From Xylona heveae TC161 (Eukaryota; Ascomycota; Xylonomycetes; Xylonales; Xylonaceae): a stretch of 64,000 nt of DNA. The position numbers were made by a program, and so were the translations under genes. The notes under the pieces were generated by a model that was not told the DNA's origin, searched no databases, and saw nothing but the letters and a program-made list of their open reading frames with translations. The DNA lies in NCBI RefSeq assembly GCF_001619985.1, contig NW_017264200.1, positions 186,001-250,000 of the forward strand. Reading direction: 5' to 3'. Of this stretch, positions 35,017-45,345 are shown piece after piece; positions within the stretch are counted from its first letter, which is position 1; each line of letters begins with the position of its first letter.

Positions 35017-35342
35017 TTTGAATATTGAGCTGAAAGGAAAAGAAAATTGACGGAAAGAGAGTATTCGTTGATGGAGGTTGTCGTGGATTGCTTAAGCTCT
35101 GTAGGAGCTCGATCGGCGTCACTCGTCAATACTGTCTTTAGGCTCAAGGCAGCCTGTCTACGCGCAAGCCTTAGCGGGTGCCCGGACCAACTTCATGCGG
35201 CTCATGCCGTTCTCCAGTGCTTTGTTGCCAAATGCTCCGAAATTTTGGTAAACTTTGACGACAAACAACTTAGTTTTCTTGTGAGCAGCTCGTACGCCTT
35301 TCAGCGCTGCTATTTTGAAACTTTCTCTGGAATTGAGCAATA
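35017..35342. promoter_or_regulatory. Shared divergent promoter
   Basis: 326 bp between the ATGs of the proteasome alpha-4 gene (-) and the WW/FF gene (+), so both promoters must lie here. No TATA box is evident, as expected for housekeeping genes. Confidence 0.7.
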
Positions 35343-37272
35343 ATGCTGAAGTCGACTCATCGGCCGCAGAACGTTGGCCAGAGTCCTCCGCCGCTGCCAC
35401 CTGGTTGGACCGAGCATAAAGCACCTACTGGTACACCTATTTCGCACATAAAAAATTACTTATTTTGCGCAATGCTAACTATGAAATAGGCCACTCTTAC
35501 TACTACAATGCGGAGCTGAAGAAATCAACCTATACGCGCCCGACTGTCCAGACAGAATCGACTCCTGCCGAACCCGCGTTTGGAAGTCCTTGGCAATCCT
35601 ACCCCCCTGGTATCCCAGTGCAAGCTGGCTCTCCTTTTGGACCATTCCAGCAGCAGTATGGAGATGGATTTCACAGAGCGGAGCCTGCGATTGGATTCCA
35701 ATCAGGGTTCACAAGGCCGAGAGATGGGCGCGGGCACCACGATCGAGCGCGACATCAGCCTCAAGATCGACCGAAGTCGAAGCACGCCATTCCAGACTGC
35801 AGCCCTTGGCTTCTCGTAAGGACGAAGTTGAAAAGAAGATTTGTCTACAATTCTGAAACGAACGAAAGCTATTGGCGGATTCCGGAGGATGTAATGAAAG
35901 GTGTAGTGGAGTTTGACAGGATTGAGAGGGAGAAAAAAGAAGCCCGGGAAAGGGGTGAAGATGTCAGTGAAACTTTGAAAGATACCAAACAGACCGAAGT
36001 GGCACGGACAGAAGAGCAAGATGGCTCGGAGGCAGCTGAAGACGTGGAAAGCGATGAATATGAGGAAGTAGAGGTCACAGACGAAGAAGATGATCTGAAC
36101 GAAAATCCGACGAAACGACAGAAAACCGAGGAAGAACAAGTCGACCAACCAGTGGATTTCAATGAGGATGACATCGCATATCAGCTTGCAGCAATGGGTC
36201 AGGAGTACGGGCTTGATCCAGGCGAATATGGCGACGGAGAGGGTCAGGAATGGGAAGAAGGCGCAGAAGGCCTGCCTCTCACAGAGGAGGATTCTGCTGC
36301 CTTGTTCAAAGACTTGCTGAGCGATCACAATCTCAATCCGTTTTCCACATGGGACAAAATTATTGATGAAGGAAGGATCATCGACGATGATCGCTATACC
36401 GTGCTTCCAAATATGAAAGCTCGAAGAGCCGTGTGGGATGAATGGGCGCAGGATAAGATTCGCGATATTAGGGCGAAGAAAGAAAAGGAAGTCAAAAAAG
36501 ACGTAAGAATTTTATTCCATTCCTTTCAATGCGTGGCTGTGAAAGCTCACCATATCACTTTTAGCCGCGGATACCCTATTTCACTCTTCTAGAAAAATAC
36601 GCTACACCCAAGCTATATTGGCAAGAATTTAAGAGGAAATATAAAAAGGAATCTGAAATGCGAGACCTGAAGCTGTCCGATAAAGACCGGGAGAAGTGGT
36701 ATCGGGAATATATTAGTCGTATGTCCAAATCGCCAAGCAAAGGAGTCTCTTATTGGACTATGTTATCCGGGTCATTACTGATCTCATATTTCCCAGGCCT
36801 GAAACTTTCCTCTTCGACATTGAAATCGGATCTTTCTGTTCTCTTGAAGTCATTACCTTTGAGCGAGCTCAATCGTTCTTCTCAACTCGAGAACCTTCCT
36901 TCTGCCCTCCTCAGCGACCTCCGTTTCGTATCTGTATCGCCGTCTGTTCGTGATGAGCTGATATCTGCATATATATCAACTCTGCCGGCTGCACCCGAAC
37001 CCACAGATCTCTCAGAAGAGGATCAGACTGTAAAGTCGAAGGAAGCAGAAGAGCGCAAGCGGAGAGAAAAAGCGCTTCAAGCGCGTGCAAAGAAGGTCGA
37101 AGAAGACAAGAGGAGGCAGCAGAAAGAGCTTGATTACGGCAAGGATCGGCTTAGAGAAGAGGAGGAGCAAATCCAACAGGCGATGAAGTTTGGCAAGCAG
37201 GGATTACTAAGTCATTTGGAGACTGCACCGGAACATGGGACAGAAATTGCCAACGGTAACACACAGGCATGA
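35343..37272 (+). CDS. WW and FF domain pre-mRNA splicing factor (Urn1-like)
   Basis: Four exons, 35343-35430, 35490-36502, 36565-36718 and 36797-37272, give 576 residues. A WW domain spans about 18-48 (LPPGWTEHKAPTGHSYYYNA), split by intron 1. A second WW-like remnant reads NSETNESYWRIPEDV. A Glu/Asp-rich linker carries a KRQK basic patch, then an FF domain near 300-355 (LLSDHNLNPFSTWDKI ... VWDEWAQDKIRDIR), a second FF-like block (IPYFTLLEKYATPKLYWQEF ... EKWYREYISR) across intron 3, and a Lys/Glu-rich coiled coil ending in EIANGNTQA. WW-FF proteins bind proline-rich partners and the phosphorylated RNA polymerase II tail; yeast Urn1 is a spliceosome-associated example. Nuclear location expected. 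Confidence 0.88.
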
Positions 37273-37426
37273 GGTATGGTGTATATAGTCATCTATAATC
37301 TCTTTTTTTCCTGCTCTGGAATGTCTGGGAGAGGTTGTTCGTTTGAACTCCCAGCTAAAAACACATCTGCTTCCTATAGTTCCTACAACGATATCCAATG
37401 ACAGCACAATGATAAATCTTTCTCTG

Positions 37427-38329
37427 TTACCGAATACGAAGCGGAGTATTTTGCTGCACATTCTCTTCTTGAGTCGCATGCGATACCCTGGCACCAAGGC
37501 AGCATTCCTCAAGCCTCTCCCTTTTCAAATGCTCAAGCCTTGCCCTCAATTCTCGAGTCGCCTGAGCCGTCGGGATCCAGTATATACTTCTATCTTGTCT
37601 CCCTAGGCTAAAAAAATATCGGCGTTTGAGATGATTCATGCACTCTACCAACTCATCGTATTTCCCCGGCTCAGCCTTCTGCAAGGCCCCCAGCGCCTTT
37701 CTGTCATGATACAGGAATGACCCAACATCGCTGAAGGAAGCTTTGTCAATTGCTTCCTTGATATTCAAAATTCCGGATTTCTTTACATCTTCAATCTTCC
37801 TTTCAATCTTTTCATATTCGGCATATGTTTTCATTTCATTAAGGATGACACGTTGATTCATGCATAGCGCCCAGGCAGCCCCGTCGACTGCTTTTTTCCA
37901 GTTCCTGTTGTGCAACCATTCTTCGTATGTTTGCCCGTGTCCGTCCAGCTTCCGGTATAATTCGTACCAGGAAAATTCAGGATGATTCTGATAAAGCTTT
38001 TGCATAAGGCTTGTTTCTCTGCGTTTTTGGAACTTGCTTGGTAGATGATCGTTGTATTCTCGATAGAGCCGCTCTTCAATCAGCCCATGCATGTTCTCGA
38101 TGAGGATGACGTGGAGATCCTGTGGCACATTGAGATCTGCCCACGTGAGTGCCTGCGGTATATATGTGCAGTCGTTATTTGTGGAGCTGGTTGCTTGATT
38201 GCTACCCCGTCCTGGAAATTCTTCTAATTCCATTCCCTCCAGCTCTTCGTGTGTTCTTGTCAACAATTGTCGCAAAAATGTTTTGCATTTGTTCCATATG
38301 CTTGCCAAACAGTTGCTGTCGCTGGTCAT
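37427..38329 (-). CDS. Lineage-specific protein, paralogue A of local family
   Basis: A single exon of 301 codons. No known domain. It is clearly related to the protein encoded at 40871-41854: both have a DL/GL-HVILIENMHGLIEERLY-type helix, a HPEFSWYELYRKLD / HPGFSWSDVQHEID block, then LYHDRKALGAL / LYWDRQALAML followed by a CM-LK-FF segment and a charged C-terminus. Helical, soluble, with no signal peptide. The paralogue's N-terminal PLNKRGL block is missing here, so an upstream exon may exist. Its 3' end faces the splicing-factor gene 154 bp away. Function unknown. Confidence 0.65.
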   Translation of the reverse strand: MTSDSNCLASIWNKCKTFLRQLLTRTHEELEGMELEEFPGRGSNQATSSTNNDCTYIPQALTWADLNVPQDLHVILIENMHGLIEERLYREYNDHLPSKFQKRRETSLMQKLYQNHPEFSWYELYRKLDGHGQTYEEWLHNRNWKKAVDGAAWALCMNQRVILNEMKTYAEYEKIERKIEDVKKSGILNIKEAIDKASFSDVGSFLYHDRKALGALQKAEPGKYDELVECMNHLKRRYFFSLGRQDRSIYWIPTAQATRELRARLEHLKRERLEECCLGARVSHATQEENVQQNTPLRIR

Positions 38330-39870
38330 GGATGAGGTATCGGAGCTTTCAACTAAGGTTGATGAACTTGAGTTGGTTTGCGGTACTGGTTGTTGAGTCA
38401 GACATACTTTCTATGATTTGCGAATTCCCTGAAGTCTGAGCATTATCTAGGTAGTAGATGATCATACCTTGGTCTTGCGAATATTGTAACATCGTCTACA
38501 AGTTTTTTCTTTTCAATCTCAGTTGCATAAATTGCACGAGCGAAACATCTATTGTTGATGATCGCCGGAACAAGTTTCTCATATCAAAGAGAGAGGCAGA
38601 AACAGAAAAATCCTGAGCGAAATACTTCTCATCAAGAGATTTATAGTGGGGAGAAGAGATTTGAGAACACATTTTCAGACCTTAGGGCGTATAGACTACT
38701 CCCTTTTCGAGATATTGCTTGTTGATACAGGGTTGGAAAACCATCAATGGCGGCCACGGTCGATCTGAAAGGAGGCAAGTAGTTATCATCGTTTTTATTT
38801 AGCTGTAAACAGTTTAGTATCGCAAACGCCCTGGGAACAGAGACTTTTACCAATTTGAAGCGGTACTAGTCCAATTAAAACACAATTGTAGCGGTGGTAA
38901 CCTCATCACGATGCTGCTACTTTTGGTGTTGTAGCGAAAACGCAGATGTTGCTAATCCTCTTTTCCCATTAGAGCATTTCAGTCACGCGAATGACTTGAT
39001 CCTTTCACCGTTCATTTTTCACTGCTCTCCTTGAGAAATTATGAGTGAAGTGGTCTATTGACTCATCAGAAACTAATATGAGAAGAATAAATCATCGCCA
39101 TCATTGATATACATTCCATTCTGACAATTAACGCAGAACATATCCAGCTCAGTGTGGGATATAAGATCCACTCATAATAATTTCGAAACAAGCTAGGAAG
39201 ATACAGAAGGATAAACCTCATATAACCAGTCAATAAATCAAATCCCCTGACCGAAGGATATTTTCAGAACTTTTTTTTTGTTATTCACACATAATGCGTA
39301 CACATGGCAAGAACTGATGACTTCATTATAATTGAAGTTTAGTTTCTGAGCACAGAGGACACGTAAACGGTAAACACTTTCCAACAAAGCTTGAACTAGA
39401 GAGGAAGGCACGACTTAGACCTTTACGGCAGTATAGCCCACTCGAACACTGGACCACGCTACACGCTGCATCATCAAATAATAACACATCCGTCTCTCTA
39501 AATCTCCTTTGACTCATCAAGTGCTTATCTACTTACCAGGTCTGCCCGGGCGAGATAAATCTTTGTAAATATGGCCTCAATATTGCAGGAAGCTTCTCAG
39601 AAAATCGATCGCAGTGTACTACAGCCGCTGAAAATGCTCTTCAAACCCACTGGAAGGCGATATGAGTACGCAACTGTCAATTGCGGCCCGTATAATTCGC
39701 GCATTTCACTCACTCGCAAGCTGCATCTCTCCACAGGAGAAATCATAATCAACATAACCTGTCTCCCTCAACCCGAAGAGGAGGACGATATAGAATTGTT
39801 ATATACCGAAATACGAAAGGGAAGAGCTGTGTCCGACAGCGATCCGCTTTAGCAGAACCCCACTAATATC
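38330..39870. other. Spacer with a 93-codon ORF
   Basis: Between paralogue A and the paralogue fragment. The plus ORF at 39571-39852 (start MASILQEASQKIDRSVLQPL) has a good ATG context and acidic end, but no recognised family; it ends 18 bases before the paralogue-like sequence and may be part of that decayed gene. TGACTCA occurs near 39059 and 39510. Confidence 0.35.
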
Positions 39871-40023
39871 CCATTAAACAAGCGTGGACTCAAAGAAAGA
39901 GTTGAGTATTGGAACATATTCAGGACGAACTGGAACATTTTTTCCAAGGCCCGCGCAGTTCGTGGAGGAATTCCACGACGATTGCAAGAAGCCCTTGGGG
40001 TAAAGAAGGAACGGAAGGAGTAG
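39871..40023 (+). pseudogene. Fragment of the local paralogue family
   Basis: Translation gives PLNKRGLKERVEYWNIF, matching PLNKRGLKERVEYGNIF of the intact gene at 40871-41854, and the nucleotides remain collinear as far as CK-K-LG (39960-40005), where the match continues in another frame. The rest of the gene (about 220 codons) is missing; the AT-rich repeat begins just downstream. This is a truncated, frameshifted copy of the host gene. Confidence 0.8.
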
Positions 40024-40079
40024 GGTGTCCGTTGGTCTGCTCTGGGTCGGTCTTTGCCTGAAATTTCTACACCAAGGTA

Positions 40080-40450
40080 GTCTCTGGTCTTGGTTAGTCT
40101 TTAAGGTTAAGGCCAGTCTCTAGACTGGGTGTAGGTGGTCTATTAATTATACTCATTTATACATGAGTCTGGTATAAATGTATATACTTTGAGCAAATTA
40201 CTAGTATTTATAGTATAATTTTATTAATTAATTATTGGTAATTTTCTTAAATAAGTAGTCTTAATAGTAACTATAAACTAGTAGTAGCATGTTAAAAAAA
40301 TTAAATTTACAAAAGTCTAGTTCTACTTTTAAAATTCTATACTTGGGCTAGATTTACTATATAAAAAGGCTTAAGACTACTAGTATTTACTAGCCTTAAT
40401 GAATGTTCTAGAGAGTAGAATTAGCAAGTCTTGAAGAAGAATATTAGGAC
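40080..40450 (+). repeat. Dispersed repeat copy 1, AT-rich and RIP-like
   Basis: Aligns through most of its length, same strand, with 51366-51760. Shared anchors include gtgg-ggtggtct followed by A/T-rich ..cat-tat-cac/tgag, cataaac-ta-tag, aaaattcYatacttgg and aaaagRcYaaagacYactRgt. Where the copies differ, copy 1 mostly has T for C or A for G, and its GC content is very low, the pattern left by repeat-induced point mutation. Non-coding; class not determined. Confidence 0.7.
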
Positions 40451-40860
40451 AAGATTAAGTAGATTAAATTAGTTTACTATATATAAAAGTAAAGTAGATA
40501 ATTAATAATTAAATTAATTAGCTATACTGTTAAATTATAATAGAGATAATCTATAAATATACTAGAATCCAGGTTTAGACTAAGAGTCTCCTAATTCATT
40601 TTAGTAGAGGTCGAAGCTTAACCAAGATGGAAGGCACGACTTACAGATAATGCTTAGAATTAAGTTTACTACATTGGAAAAGGACAAGTATTGCTTGGTA
40701 TATAAGGCAGACGTGTTTTGAATGCTATCTCATTAAAGAAAAGAAGCAGAAAAAGCCAGATACTATATACATCGTACGAATACTTCTTTTGTGTAAGTCT
40801 CACCGCAACAGTGACTCATAGAAACTAATCAGCTATAATATAAATATCAGTGCTCTTGAA
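40140..40860. other. AT-rich island
   Basis: Around 700 bp of very low GC content rich in TA steps and in tta/taa/tag words (ttaattaattatt, actatatataaaag). It begins inside repeat copy 1 and ends near the start of paralogue B. No coding potential. Confidence 0.8.
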
Positions 40861-40870
40861 AGAATTAGAA

Positions 40871-41854
40871 ATGGCACATACCGGATTTCGAAGCGTTTCC
40901 CTGCCTCAAGCAGGTGAAGAAAAGAACATCCTCATTCCAACCACACCGACCGGAAAGCAAAGAAAAGACAAACAAAAAGAAAGTATGCCGAGATATGTAC
41001 CTCCGATCCAACGGCCTCCGGAAGGCCCACTTAATAAGCGTGGTCTGAAAGAGCGGGTGGAGTATGGAAACATATTCAAGAAAAATAGAAACATATCGCC
41101 AAGGTTGATGCAATTTGTTGAGAAGTTTCAAAATAACTGCAAGAAGCTTTTGGGTGCCAAAAAGATGAAGCGACAAGAGCAAGCTGCTCTTGAGAGAGAT
41201 ATTCAGATTGACGAAGGAATGTTGCAATCAAGGTGGGACGAAACCCACGGCCCCCAGGGCCTTTGTACAATTTTGGTGGAGGACATTCAAAATATTGTCG
41301 AGCAACATATCTATCTCCATTATGGAGATTATCTGGCTGCTTCCCTGCGTGAGCTCAGACAACATGAAGCCATGCCCCACCCAGGGTTCAGCTGGAGTGA
41401 CGTCCAGCATGAAATTGATAAGGAACAACAACCAGACTGGATGGTATTCGTTGGCGGAAAGCGTAGAGAGCAGCCTTGGTTAGATGCAGTCAAAGCCGCA
41501 GCAATAAAGCTAGATGTCGACCATGGGCTGCTCCTTTACGAAATCGAGGAGTACGCCGAGCGCAACAACAGGTGCCACCGCGGTATCAAAGGGTTCATAG
41601 ACGCCGCGAGCTGGGTCCAGCTCGCAGAGCATCTATATTGGGACCGGCAGGCTCTAGCGATGCTAGAGAAGCAGGTCCCAGAAAAACACGCAGCCCTGCA
41701 GCACTGCATGGAACGGCTAAAGGAGCAGTTTTTTGATGCCATCTACTTTGAGGATGGTAGAGTTCAATATTTTGAATCCATCGAAGCCCGACAGAGATCG
41801 GCGCGGAAGATTCAACGGCTCAAGGAAAAGGAAGAGCAACAACGAACGTCATGA
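40871..41854 (+). CDS. Lineage-specific protein, paralogue B of local family
   Basis: A single exon from ATG 40871 (MAHTGFRSVSLPQ) giving 327 residues. A basic, Pro/Lys-rich N-terminus (KQRKDKQKESMPRYVPP) precedes PLNKRGLKERVEYGNIFKK, a Lys-rich region, and the helical body shared with paralogue A: ILVEDIQNIVEQHIYLHYGDY, HPGFSWSDVQHEID, FIDAASWVQLAEHLYWDRQA and a C-terminal charged coil (RSARKIQRLKEKEEQQRTS). Basic and helix-rich with no signal peptide. No domain I recognise. TGACTCA lies about 65 bp upstream (near 40809). Confidence 0.7.
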   Translation: MAHTGFRSVSLPQAGEEKNILIPTTPTGKQRKDKQKESMPRYVPPIQRPPEGPLNKRGLKERVEYGNIFKKNRNISPRLMQFVEKFQNNCKKLLGAKKMKRQEQAALERDIQIDEGMLQSRWDETHGPQGLCTILVEDIQNIVEQHIYLHYGDYLAASLRELRQHEAMPHPGFSWSDVQHEIDKEQQPDWMVFVGGKRREQPWLDAVKAAAIKLDVDHGLLLYEIEEYAERNNRCHRGIKGFIDAASWVQLAEHLYWDRQALAMLEKQVPEKHAALQHCMERLKEQFFDAIYFEDGRVQYFESIEARQRSARKIQRLKEKEEQQRTS

Positions 41855-41963
41855 GGCGCATGTGGACAAGGCAAGGGAAAAGCCCAGCCGAATGAAACCG
41901 AAGACACTATGGATGTCACTTCCTCCTAGTCGATCTTCCCTGTCTCATTTCGCGGTTGCAAAT

Positions 41964-42000
41964 ACACGCGCGGAACACGCCGCGCGTGTTCCGCGCGTGT
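41964..42000. repeat. Perfect GC-rich hairpin, 17-bp arms
   Basis: ACACGCGCGGAACACGC is followed by CGC and then its exact reverse complement. The 37-bp palindrome is 110 bp past the stop of paralogue B and 250 bp before the next ATG. It could be a dyad for a DNA-binding protein or form a strong RNA stem in the 3' UTR. Confidence 0.9.
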
Positions 42001-42253
42001 TGCGACCCCTCGAACTTTGCTTATGATGTTCTCGAGCGAGCTTTTAGTAACTTACCGCATTCATACTTTGTCCTCAGACCAATTCAATAATCCGCCCCTC
42101 AACCTGCTCAACTTTTACCTATTTGCAATCTCCTTGGGCCCTATTTCTTCTTTTACTCAACATTATACAGTGGGCTAAGGTGCTATCTCATCTATCGCAT
42201 ACACAGCTTCACCGCCCCGCACTCCACCAGCGTCCCTCAATCCCCGCAAGAAG

Positions 42254-43491
42254 ATGGAATCCTCGAGATATGCCGACCATCAACCAGAACCAGCGCCACC
42301 TGCTACTTCTTCCCCTTTAGAACCCGAGACAAGCTCCATCCCTGCATTCGAAGTCGCCGGTACCGATGAAGATGCTTTCGCACAGACGCGACAAGCTGAG
42401 GACCTTTTCTTTGACGACTTCACTCCAGTCGAAGAAACAATTGTTATACCCGCTCGCCCAGCAGAAACAACTGAGCCCAGGAATGAGAATAGCCGGGAAG
42501 CTCATGGTCAGAATGAGCGAAGAGGTGGGCGAGGTCGAGGGATTCGACCAAGGCCATCTAACATTGAACCAAAGCCGGAAGGAGAAACAGAAGGCAGCAA
42601 CCAGCCCGGAAAAGATAAACCGAAGGAATCAGGTGCCGTGAGGGGCGATCGCAGTGGCACTGGCGGGGTTAGGAAGGTAATTCTGCTTGCATTGAGCCTG
42701 TGCGCAGAGATCTTTGCCATTTCACTGCAATTGCATGCTCTCCATTGCTGTTGTGAGCAAGAGCTAACTTCTATACGCAGCCTAAATTGACAGAAGACGA
42801 GCTCTCGGCACGCCTCGAAAGCATCAAGCTGAAGAACAAGGAACTAGAAGAAGCGCATCGGCGCGCTGAAGCAGACGAAGCCTCATTCCGACAACGAGAA
42901 AAGCTCGCTCAAGCTAAGGTTCGAGAGGAGCGGCAGAACCGCCAAGCGCTTGAAGGCGAACGTGAAAGAAATCGTCAGAGAAAGCTCAAAGCGCTGCAAG
43001 GACGAGAATGGGACGCGGAGAAAAACGAAGAGGACTATAATCAAGACAGGTCTCGTGGCTCGCAATTTCGGCGTGGCGCCTACGGCGGCGTCGCATACGA
43101 CGGCGCCCGGCCAGGCTATGGTGCGAACGACGGGCAATACGACGGTGACAGCTACGCTCCTCGCGGAGGACGAGATAGGGGAAATTTCAGAGGTGGCAGA
43201 GGTAGAGGAGGAGGGCGTGGTGGTGGCGGACATAGAGAATCATCTGCGCCAAATCATTCAGAGAAGCAACAACAACCACAGAAACCCCCTACCGCGGATG
43301 ATTTTCCCGCACTACCAGGTGGATCCTCAGAGAAAATTGCAGAGGAAAAAACAAGCGATAAGGATAACGTCTCTTCACAAGCCCCTGAAACGGCGCCGTC
43401 ATCCATTCAGATGCCAGAATCGACCGACGCCAAAGGAACTTGGGCCGAGCAAGTGGAGGCTGGTATGCCTATTACTCCTGCGGCTACATAG
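42254..43491 (+). CDS. RGG-rich putative RNA-binding protein
   Basis: Two exons, 42254-42676 and 42781-43491, phase 0, giving 377 residues. An acidic/Pro-rich N-terminus (FFDDFTPVEETIV), an RGG patch (RRGGRGRGIRPRP), a long Arg/Glu coiled coil (SARLESIKLKNKELEEAHRR onward), a second, dense RGG box (RGNFRGGRGRGGGRGGGG), and a DDFPALPGG motif near the C-terminus, of the kind found in several translation- and mRNP-associated proteins. RGG boxes bind RNA and are targets of arginine methylation. The named orthologue is not clear to me. Confidence 0.82.
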
Positions 43492-43956
43492 GACCTCCGT
43501 ATCTCATGCACTTGGACGATACGACAGGAACTTGTCTTGTTGCTTGAGCTTCTGCTCTTCCTTTTGCCCTTTTTTTTATTCTCCTTATTCCCCAGCAACG
43601 ATTGTGAAAAGCGCGAAAGACGAAATAATAAACACTGGCTTATTCCCCTTTTTCTCTTCGACTTCTTGGAGTTGATAGGCAGGATTAAATAAAAGACAGG
43701 ATAACGAATTGGAATTGAATAATGCAAGACGGCCATTACGCCCTTTATTAACTTAAACTTCGAGTGCTACCTCTTTGTTTTGCTCGCATGACTGGTACAA
43801 GCTAGATTCATACAAAAAGATGTAGTAAAATCATGTCAACACCCAGGACCCTTGGAAAATACATGCACACGCCTAACACCAGCCAACGCCCTTTTTACCA
43901 ATAATAACGAAGCTCGGCGACGATAAGTGATCCTGTCGAAGGCACCTCGTCTCAGC
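43492..43956. other. Convergent 3' spacer
   Basis: 465 bp between the stops of the RGG protein gene (+) and luc7 (-). T-rich run at 43569-43577 and AATAAA-like words near 43625 and 43688; 3'-end signals for both strands are expected here. Confidence 0.5.
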
Positions 43957-45042
43957 TCACCATCTGCCCCCTCTTCTGCGCCCATAACCGCCTCCACTTC
44001 TCGGCCCTCTACCATATCCTTTGCCTCCCCAGCTTCCTTCATCATCGCCTCTTGGCCCGGCAGGACTGCGATCTCCAATAGAATCATGTCGCACCGGTGG
44101 CGGCCGTCCCTTGAGTTCCTTTTGCAGCGTCTCCCATGTTTTCCGCATCTGCGCATATCCCAAATGCATCTTTCCAAAAAAGTGGTCGGCCAGTCGCCTA
44201 TCGTTATCCAGTCGACTCAAGTACGCCCCGCATACGTCGCATACTTGGAGTTTCTGGTGTCCCGATGGGCCGGAAGTATCCGACAGGGCTTTCAGCTCGC
44301 GCTCGCGCTCCTCGCGCTGCTGCTTGGCTTGTTTCACTTTAAAAAATTCCATCATCGCTTGTCCTACACTGCCTTCTTCACCGAGAATTGATACCTCGAG
44401 CAGACCATTGTTGATGGTGCGGGAGAGATCGGAGATTTGTTTGAGCTAGTGGTATTGACAATTAACATAGCAACTCGGATTGAGGACGGCAAAAGGGGAA
44501 AATTGGGAATTTACCAATGCGTTTGTCTGACGAATCTCATCAGGCGTCTTTTCCAATCGCCGCTGTGCTGCGTCAATGCGCCGATTACAATCGTCGATAT
44601 ACTTTTGCAGATCGCGCATGTAATCGTACTCGAAGCCGTATTTAGTTTTGTCGGACGCGTTCTCAAATTCGGTCTTGAGCGCTTCGCTGTGGACCTTGGG
44701 ACATGGTCCCAAATCTTGCTTCGTGTTCGTGAAGAGGTCGTGCGGGCATGTGCCTACAATGAAGGAGCGGCAGACTTTGGAGTCTGTCAGGGAGAGCTGC
44801 GAGTTGCGTGAGGAGAAGCCGCCGCCCATGAGCTGGTCTGTGGGTTTTTCATTAGTATAAGGATCGCCGTTTGAATAGCCATAGCTCCGAAATGGTCATA
44901 GGGACTCTAAAAGGAGTAAAAGACGAACCGCCCATGAGCTGCTCTGTATTAATGGAAAATAGTTAGCATCCATATGTGATTTCGATTGAAGATGATGAGA
45001 CCAAGCGCACGTACCGAGCAGCTTTCTCTGTTCCGCAGCCAT
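43957..45042 (-). CDS. LUC7: U1 snRNP-associated splicing factor LUC7
   Basis: Four exons, 45042-45015, 44943-44929 (a 15-nt microexon), 44837-44515 and 44445-43957, give 284 residues. Start MAAEQRKLLEQLMG; then a CCCH-type zinc finger VCRSFIVGTCPHDLF ... LGPCPKVHSE, a long coiled coil with DDCNRRIDAAQRRLEKTPDE, a C2H2-type finger LQVCDVCGAYLSRLDND ... DHFFGKMHLGY, and an Arg/Gly/Ser-rich tail. LUC7 acts in the nucleus in U1 snRNP and influences 5' splice-site choice. The microexon is needed to give LEQLMG before DQLMGGG. It shares a 303-bp upstream region with gpi16 on the other strand. Confidence 0.95.
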
Positions 45043-45345
45043 CGCTTATGCGTCTTTGCCAGACGGAGATCAGAGAATCAAGAAATGAAGAGATATGGCG
45101 TTGCTGACGATGAAGCTCAAGTGCTGTATAGTTGATAAAGTTATTTAGAGGGTCAGAGTCGAAAGCGGAACTTTGCGCGGGACGGGAGAGGGTTCTTGGC
45201 GTTGATTTCACCGCCCCCGATTTGCCGACCACCGACAACCTCCCCTTGTTGTTGACATGGCTATCATGCTGCAATAATTTCCACAATATTGTTGCTGCGA
45301 GAGGTGTAGATGGAGTCTGGCTCTCTTTCCGGCTGAAGAGCCACG
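45043..45345. promoter_or_regulatory. Shared divergent promoter
   Basis: 303 bp between the ATGs of luc7 (-) and gpi16 (+). No TATA box is seen; both are housekeeping genes. Confidence 0.65.

Noticed and set aside
35702-36328. 208-codon antisense ORF opposite the WW/FF splicing factor
   Set aside because: Composition (FF/LF/LI-rich) is the complement of Glu/Lys-rich sense codons; no independent support.
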